Shown here: one piece after another, positions 61,215 to 64,000 of the stretch
How the letters are laid out: every line of letters begins with the position of its first letter
Position numbering within the stretch: position 1 is the first letter of the stretch
Source: Arthrobacter sp. ZGTC412
Lineage (GTDB): Bacteria > Actinomycetota > Actinomycetes > Actinomycetales > Micrococcaceae
DNA length: 64,000 bases
Reading direction: 5' to 3'
NCBI RefSeq assembly: GCF_002929215.1
Contig: NZ_PJII01000015.1
Span: 16,621-80,620, forward strand
Notes under the pieces: generated by a model
Seen by the model: only the letters and a program-made list of their open reading frames with translations
Told to the model about the DNA's origin: nothing
The model's database searches: none
Position numbers and translations under genes: made by a program

Positions 61215-62237
61215 CTAGCGGTGCCGCTGGTAGGCGGTGTCGGCGTCCTGTGCGACCGGGGCGATGGTCCCCTGGCTCACCAGCTGTTCCAGCAGCCCCG
61301 CGAGTCGGTAGCCGGGGCTGACCTCGATTGCGAGGTTGAAGTGCTCCGCGGCCACGGATGACTGACCTTTTAGATAGGACAGCCAACCGATCAGGGTCAG
61401 CAACGGAGCCCGGTAGCGCTCAGGTGTCGTTTCCATCAGGTCCCGTGCCAGCTGCTGTGCCCGGTCGGCCCGGTCCCAGTCCGGTGTGATTCCCTGCCCG
61501 ATCAGCAGGTCTCCGCTGTCTTCGGCGTCGGGCAGTTCCGGGTCGATAACGTTGCAGAACATCACGTCACGCAGGTCCGGGCGCTGGAAGCAGGCCACCA
61601 GCTCGACCGCGGTGTCCGGGTCAGTCCAGCCGTCCCGGGTCAGGGCGTCTGCCCACAGTTCCCGGCCGGTGTGCAGCTCTCCGGCGAACACCCCGTAAAC
61701 GGCCTGACGGATCCGGTCGGCGGTATCCGCCGGTCCTGTGTAGGGCGGGTAGGTGGTGCCGGGGGCCTTTTGGTAGCTGCTGCCCCGGAAGACCAGTTCC
61801 GCGTTCAGCTGCCCGTCCGTGATGGATTCCAGCGGTTCGGGCAGGCAGCACCCTGTGTCGCTGTCGCACAGCAGGTTCCGCCAGTGCTCGGAGGTGACAA
61901 GCCACGCGTCCTTGATGGGGGTTTGCGCTGCCTCAAATTCCTGGATGACAGCCTCGACGTATTCGTGGAACGGCCGCGGTGCGTCACCGGCCGGGGTGTC
62001 CGTGTAGACGGCCAGCAGGACGGAAGTTGCCTGCATATCCACGGCGAGATAGTCGACCATGGAGCGGGCGAAGCCTGCGGGATCGGCGAACAGTGGGGCG
62101 TCAACGCGGAGTGTGGCGCCGAGGGCGTTCCCGCGCATGGTCAGGAACACGAAGGACTCGCGGGGCACGAAGCCGAGGGTGTGCGGGATGAAGCCGAGGA
62201 TGTCGGCGGGGCTGGAAATGCGGATTGCGTCGTTCAT
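61215..62237 (-). CDS. DUF4192 domain-containing protein
   Basis: A 340-residue protein starting MNDAIRISSPADILGFIPHT, the typical start of the actinobacterial DUF4192 family (LGFVPRESFVFLTMRG follows). The C-terminal part has a TPR-like helical region (LLTLIGWLSYLKGQSSVAAE). The function is unknown; members are common on actinobacterial plasmids and phages. AAAGGA precedes ATG 62237 by 10 bases. The frame stays open through repeat A2 to 62801, but that part is repeat sequence, not gene. Confidence 0.85.
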   Translation of the reverse strand: MNDAIRISSPADILGFIPHTLGFVPRESFVFLTMRGNALGATLRVDAPLFADPAGFARSMVDYLAVDMQATSVLLAVYTDTPAGDAPRPFHEYVEAVIQEFEAAQTPIKDAWLVTSEHWRNLLCDSDTGCCLPEPLESITDGQLNAELVFRGSSYQKAPGTTYPPYTGPADTADRIRQAVYGVFAGELHTGRELWADALTRDGWTDPDTAVELVACFQRPDLRDVMFCNVIDPELPDAEDSGDLLIGQGITPDWDRADRAQQLARDLMETTPERYRAPLLTLIGWLSYLKGQSSVAAEHFNLAIEVSPGYRLAGLLEQLVSQGTIAPVAQDADTAYQRHR

Positions 62238-62266
62238 GGTTTGAAAGTCCTTTGCTGAGGAATTTT

Positions 62267-62600
62267 GGTGGGTGGGGCGGCTCAGGTGACCGGCCAGCTT
62301 CCCCGCTCCCCCCGTTGTTTTGGCTGCTGGCGAAGCTTGCGGAGCTGTGGCCGACGGAGGCCTGTCTACCCGCAGGGCAAGGACCGCGGAATCTGCGGAG
62401 GAAATCAGCGACGAAGGAGCGCCGGAGCCGATTCTGCGGCCCGCAGGCCCCGACGAAGGAGGGGCTAGACGGGCCGGAGCGGACACATACAATCCGTCAG
62501 GACAGCAGCCAAAACGTCGTAGACACAACAGGGCCAGGGCGGGACGGAGCTCTGCGACGGCACGGCATGGCCCCAACAGCCGGCCGCGCCAGCGGACGCC
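62267..62600 (-). repeat. Leader repeat copy A2 before the DUF4192 gene
   Basis: It ends 30 bp before ATG 62237. A 10-bp stem ccgcggaatc/gattctgcgg (62384-62439, one G-T wobble) occupies the same place as the B-type gcagcggatg/catccgctgc stem. A second stem gggcca/tggccc (62531-62573) encloses the conserved loop ggagctctgcgacggcac found in B1. Confidence 0.8.
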
Positions 62601-62713
62601 CTTTCCTTGGTGAGCCCTGCGAACCATCAACAGCACCCCGGTACTTCCCAGGTTCGGGCAGCGGCTGGCGGGACGCGCCACCCCGTGGTTCCCACCCGCT
62701 GTCTCGGGCGGTT

Positions 62714-62768
62714 GGCGGTCCGCCGCCGGCAACCCACCACCAACGCCGGCCCCATGCGGCGGACCGCC
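62714..62768. terminator. Long inverted repeat after the DprA-like gene
   Basis: Perfect 13-bp arms ggcggtccgccgc (62714-62726) and gcggcggaccgcc (62756-62768), 42 bp past the DprA-like stop. Probably a terminator, although no U-tract is present. Confidence 0.5.
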
Positions 62769-62810
62769 CGCGGTGACCGGCCCCCGGAAGGGACCGGCCA
62801 CCCCGTCGTT

Positions 62811-63728
62811 CTAGCCTGCGAGCAGCTCGGTGAGTTCGGCCGCGTCGGTGACCAGCACCGCGCCGCCTTCCTTCAGGAGCCGGTGGCAGCCTGCCGAGTT
62901 AGCGGAATGGACGCTGCCGGGGACTGCGGCCACATGCCGGGCGATGGTCTCGGCGTGGTGCGCGGTGTTCAGTGCGCCGGACCGCCACCGAGCCTCGACC
63001 ACACAGGTCACACCGGCAAGGGCTGCGATGATGCGGTTCCGCTGCAGGAACCTGTACCTGGTCGGGGCGCTTCCCGGCGGGAGCTCGGAGAGGGTCAGAC
63101 CGTTGGCGCGGATCGCGGCCGCGAGGTCCGCGTTCCCTGACGGGTAGTCCCGGTCCAGGCCTCCGGCCAGCACTGCAATCGTCGCCGCTTCGGTTCCTTG
63201 GTGGCCTGCCAGTGCGGCGCGGTGAGCGTGCGCGTCGATGCCGTACGCCAGCCCGGAAACAACGCAGATTCCACGCTGCGCCAGGCCGTAGGCGATATCG
63301 CCCGTAACTGCGGCGCCGTAGCTGGTGCTGTCCCTTGAGCCTGTCAGGGCCACGCATTGTGCGGGGTTGGGGATTCCGTTCTCAATGTTGCCGCGGTACC
63401 AGAGGCCCCACGGCGCGTCCGGAAGATCGTTCAGACCTGCGGGCCAGTGCTCATCGTCGGGAGTAAGGAATCCGCCGCCCAGACGTTCGATGATGGCCAG
63501 GTCCTTTTCCGGGTGCAGGTCCGGGATCCGCGCCGCCCAGCGGCGCAGGCCCTCGGCCAACTCGTCCGCCGTGACATCCCAGAACGGGACGGCTGCTTGT
63601 ACCCCGGTGGCGATCTTCAAGGCGGCGCCCGCGCCATGCTTGGCTACCAACGCCCGTCCAACGATGTCGCCGGGCTCAAAGAGACGGGTCAGTGCGGCGC
63701 GAGCGATACGGTCTTCGGTGAAGTTCAT
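62811..63728 (-). CDS. DprA/Smf-family DNA-processing protein
   Basis: A 305-residue protein. A helical N-terminus (~1-90) precedes the Rossmann-like DprA domain with VALTGSRDSTSYGAAV, VVSGLAYGIDAHAHRAAL (the GxAxGID motif), VLAGGLDRDYP and VVEARWRSGALNTA. DprA loads RecA on ssDNA and binds SSB; on a plasmid it may handle incoming single strands. It is shorter than many chromosomal DprA proteins, with no obvious C-terminal winged helix. ATG 63728 follows AAAGGA; repeat B2 lies just upstream. Confidence 0.87.
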   Translation of the reverse strand: MNFTEDRIARAALTRLFEPGDIVGRALVAKHGAGAALKIATGVQAAVPFWDVTADELAEGLRRWAARIPDLHPEKDLAIIERLGGGFLTPDDEHWPAGLNDLPDAPWGLWYRGNIENGIPNPAQCVALTGSRDSTSYGAAVTGDIAYGLAQRGICVVSGLAYGIDAHAHRAALAGHQGTEAATIAVLAGGLDRDYPSGNADLAAAIRANGLTLSELPPGSAPTRYRFLQRNRIIAALAGVTCVVEARWRSGALNTAHHAETIARHVAAVPGSVHSANSAGCHRLLKEGGAVLVTDAAELTELLAG

Positions 63729-63756
63729 GAGTTCTTGTGTCCTTTGCTGAGGATTC

Positions 63757-64000
63757 GGTGGGTGGGGCGGCTTGTGGTGACCGGCCAGCTTCCCTTCTCC
63801 CCCGGTTGTTTTTTGCCTGCTGGCGGAGCAACGCGTAGCTGTGCCCGACGGAGCCGGGGCAACCCGAAGGGCAAGCAGCGGATGGGTTGTGGGAGGAAAT
63901 AAGCGAAGCGCCGACACAAGGCATCCGCTGCGCAGCCGTCCGCAGGACGGTTGAGCCGGTGGAGCGGGCACGTACGATCCGCAGGACAGCAGCAAAAAAC
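63757..64000 (-). repeat. Leader repeat copy B2 before the DprA-like gene
   Basis: It runs from 29 bp before ATG 63728 to the window edge. It matches B1 at all positions I compared except t/g at 60186/63833. It includes the gcagcggatg/catccgctgc hairpin and probably continues beyond the window. Confidence 0.85.

Noticed and set aside
62238-62801. N-terminal extension of the DUF4192 frame
   Set aside because: It is repeat A2 read in an open frame; the family sequence starts at MNDAIRISS with a ribosome site before ATG 62237.
63729-63995. N-terminal extension of the DprA-like frame
   Set aside because: It is repeat B2 read through; the same peptide would also appear antisense in B1, where no DprA follows.

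Overview
The window looks like part of a mobilizable plasmid of a high-GC actinobacterium, most likely of the Arthrobacter/Pseudarthrobacter group (Micrococcaceae). The reasons are the frequent GTG/TTG starts, actinobacterial protein styles (DUF4192, NrdH-like, LuxR-type LAL regulator), and a mobilization and ssDNA-processing block at the right end. Family assignments come from motifs read by eye; no database search was run. No rRNA, tRNA, CRISPR or transposase was recognised.

Left half (1-26 kb): a nearly complete tetrahydrofolate (THF)-dependent O-demethylation and gallate-cleavage island. Two GcvT-fold O-demethylases (8232-9617, DesA-like; 22235-23638, LigM-like) would convert syringate to 3-O-methylgallate to gallate. 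LigAB-type extradiol dioxygenase (12533-13745), a GalB-type PIG-L hydratase (21188-21904) and a GalC/RraA-type aldolase (20583-21191) would carry gallate to pyruvate and oxaloacetate. The methyl group left on THF would pass through MetF-like, FolD and PurU (9634-12385) to formate, and an FdhF/YdeP-type molybdoenzyme (23737-26031) may oxidise that to CO2. PabB (with an odd N-terminal fusion), FolE and a MoeA at the edge would enlarge the folate and molybdopterin pools. A core-MetE-like protein offers a second methyl outlet to methionine. A histidine kinase/response regulator pair, a GntR/FCD repressor, MHS and DHA2 transporters, an alpha/beta hydrolase and a muconolactone-isomerase-like protein complete the island.

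Middle (26-49.5 kb): supply routes into that pathway. (a) An FMN 2-hydroxyacid dehydrogenase, MHS transporter, MIO ammonia-lyase, aminotransferase and FAD 2-hydroxyacid dehydrogenase (26.8-33.9 kb) look like a funnel from D- and L-aryl-lactates to an arylacrylate. (b) A tight minus-strand operon MaoC hydratase - SDR - acyl-CoA synthetase - amidohydrolase - acyl-CoA dehydrogenase (34.0-39.2 kb), with a divergent MarR gene, resembles the actinobacterial cou-type hydroxycinnamate side-chain pathway. (c) ALDH - CYP199-like P450 - LAL regulator - aryl-alcohol dehydrogenase - PDR-type reductase (39.9-47.4 kb) would oxidise benzylic alcohols and para-methoxy groups. An identical inverted-repeat architecture (7-8 bp arms, 14-bp spacer) lies 65-67 bp before both the ALDH and ADH start codons. 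A GH15 glucoamylase/trehalase-like gene follows.

Right end (49.5-64 kb): small hypotheticals, a second core-MetE-like protein, a RES/Xre-type toxin-antitoxin pair, then mobilization genes (coiled-coil protein, relaxase, MobC, divergent small gene with a candidate oriT region). After these come minus-strand ssb, frameshifted nrdH-like, DUF4192 and DprA-like genes. Four copies of a ~245-330 bp structured repeat sit mostly 5' of these genes, two of them about 30 bp before start codons. Two stems in the repeat change sequence between copies while keeping their pairing. This resembles a plasmid leading region with single-strand-promoter-type elements and is the most unusual non-coding structure here.
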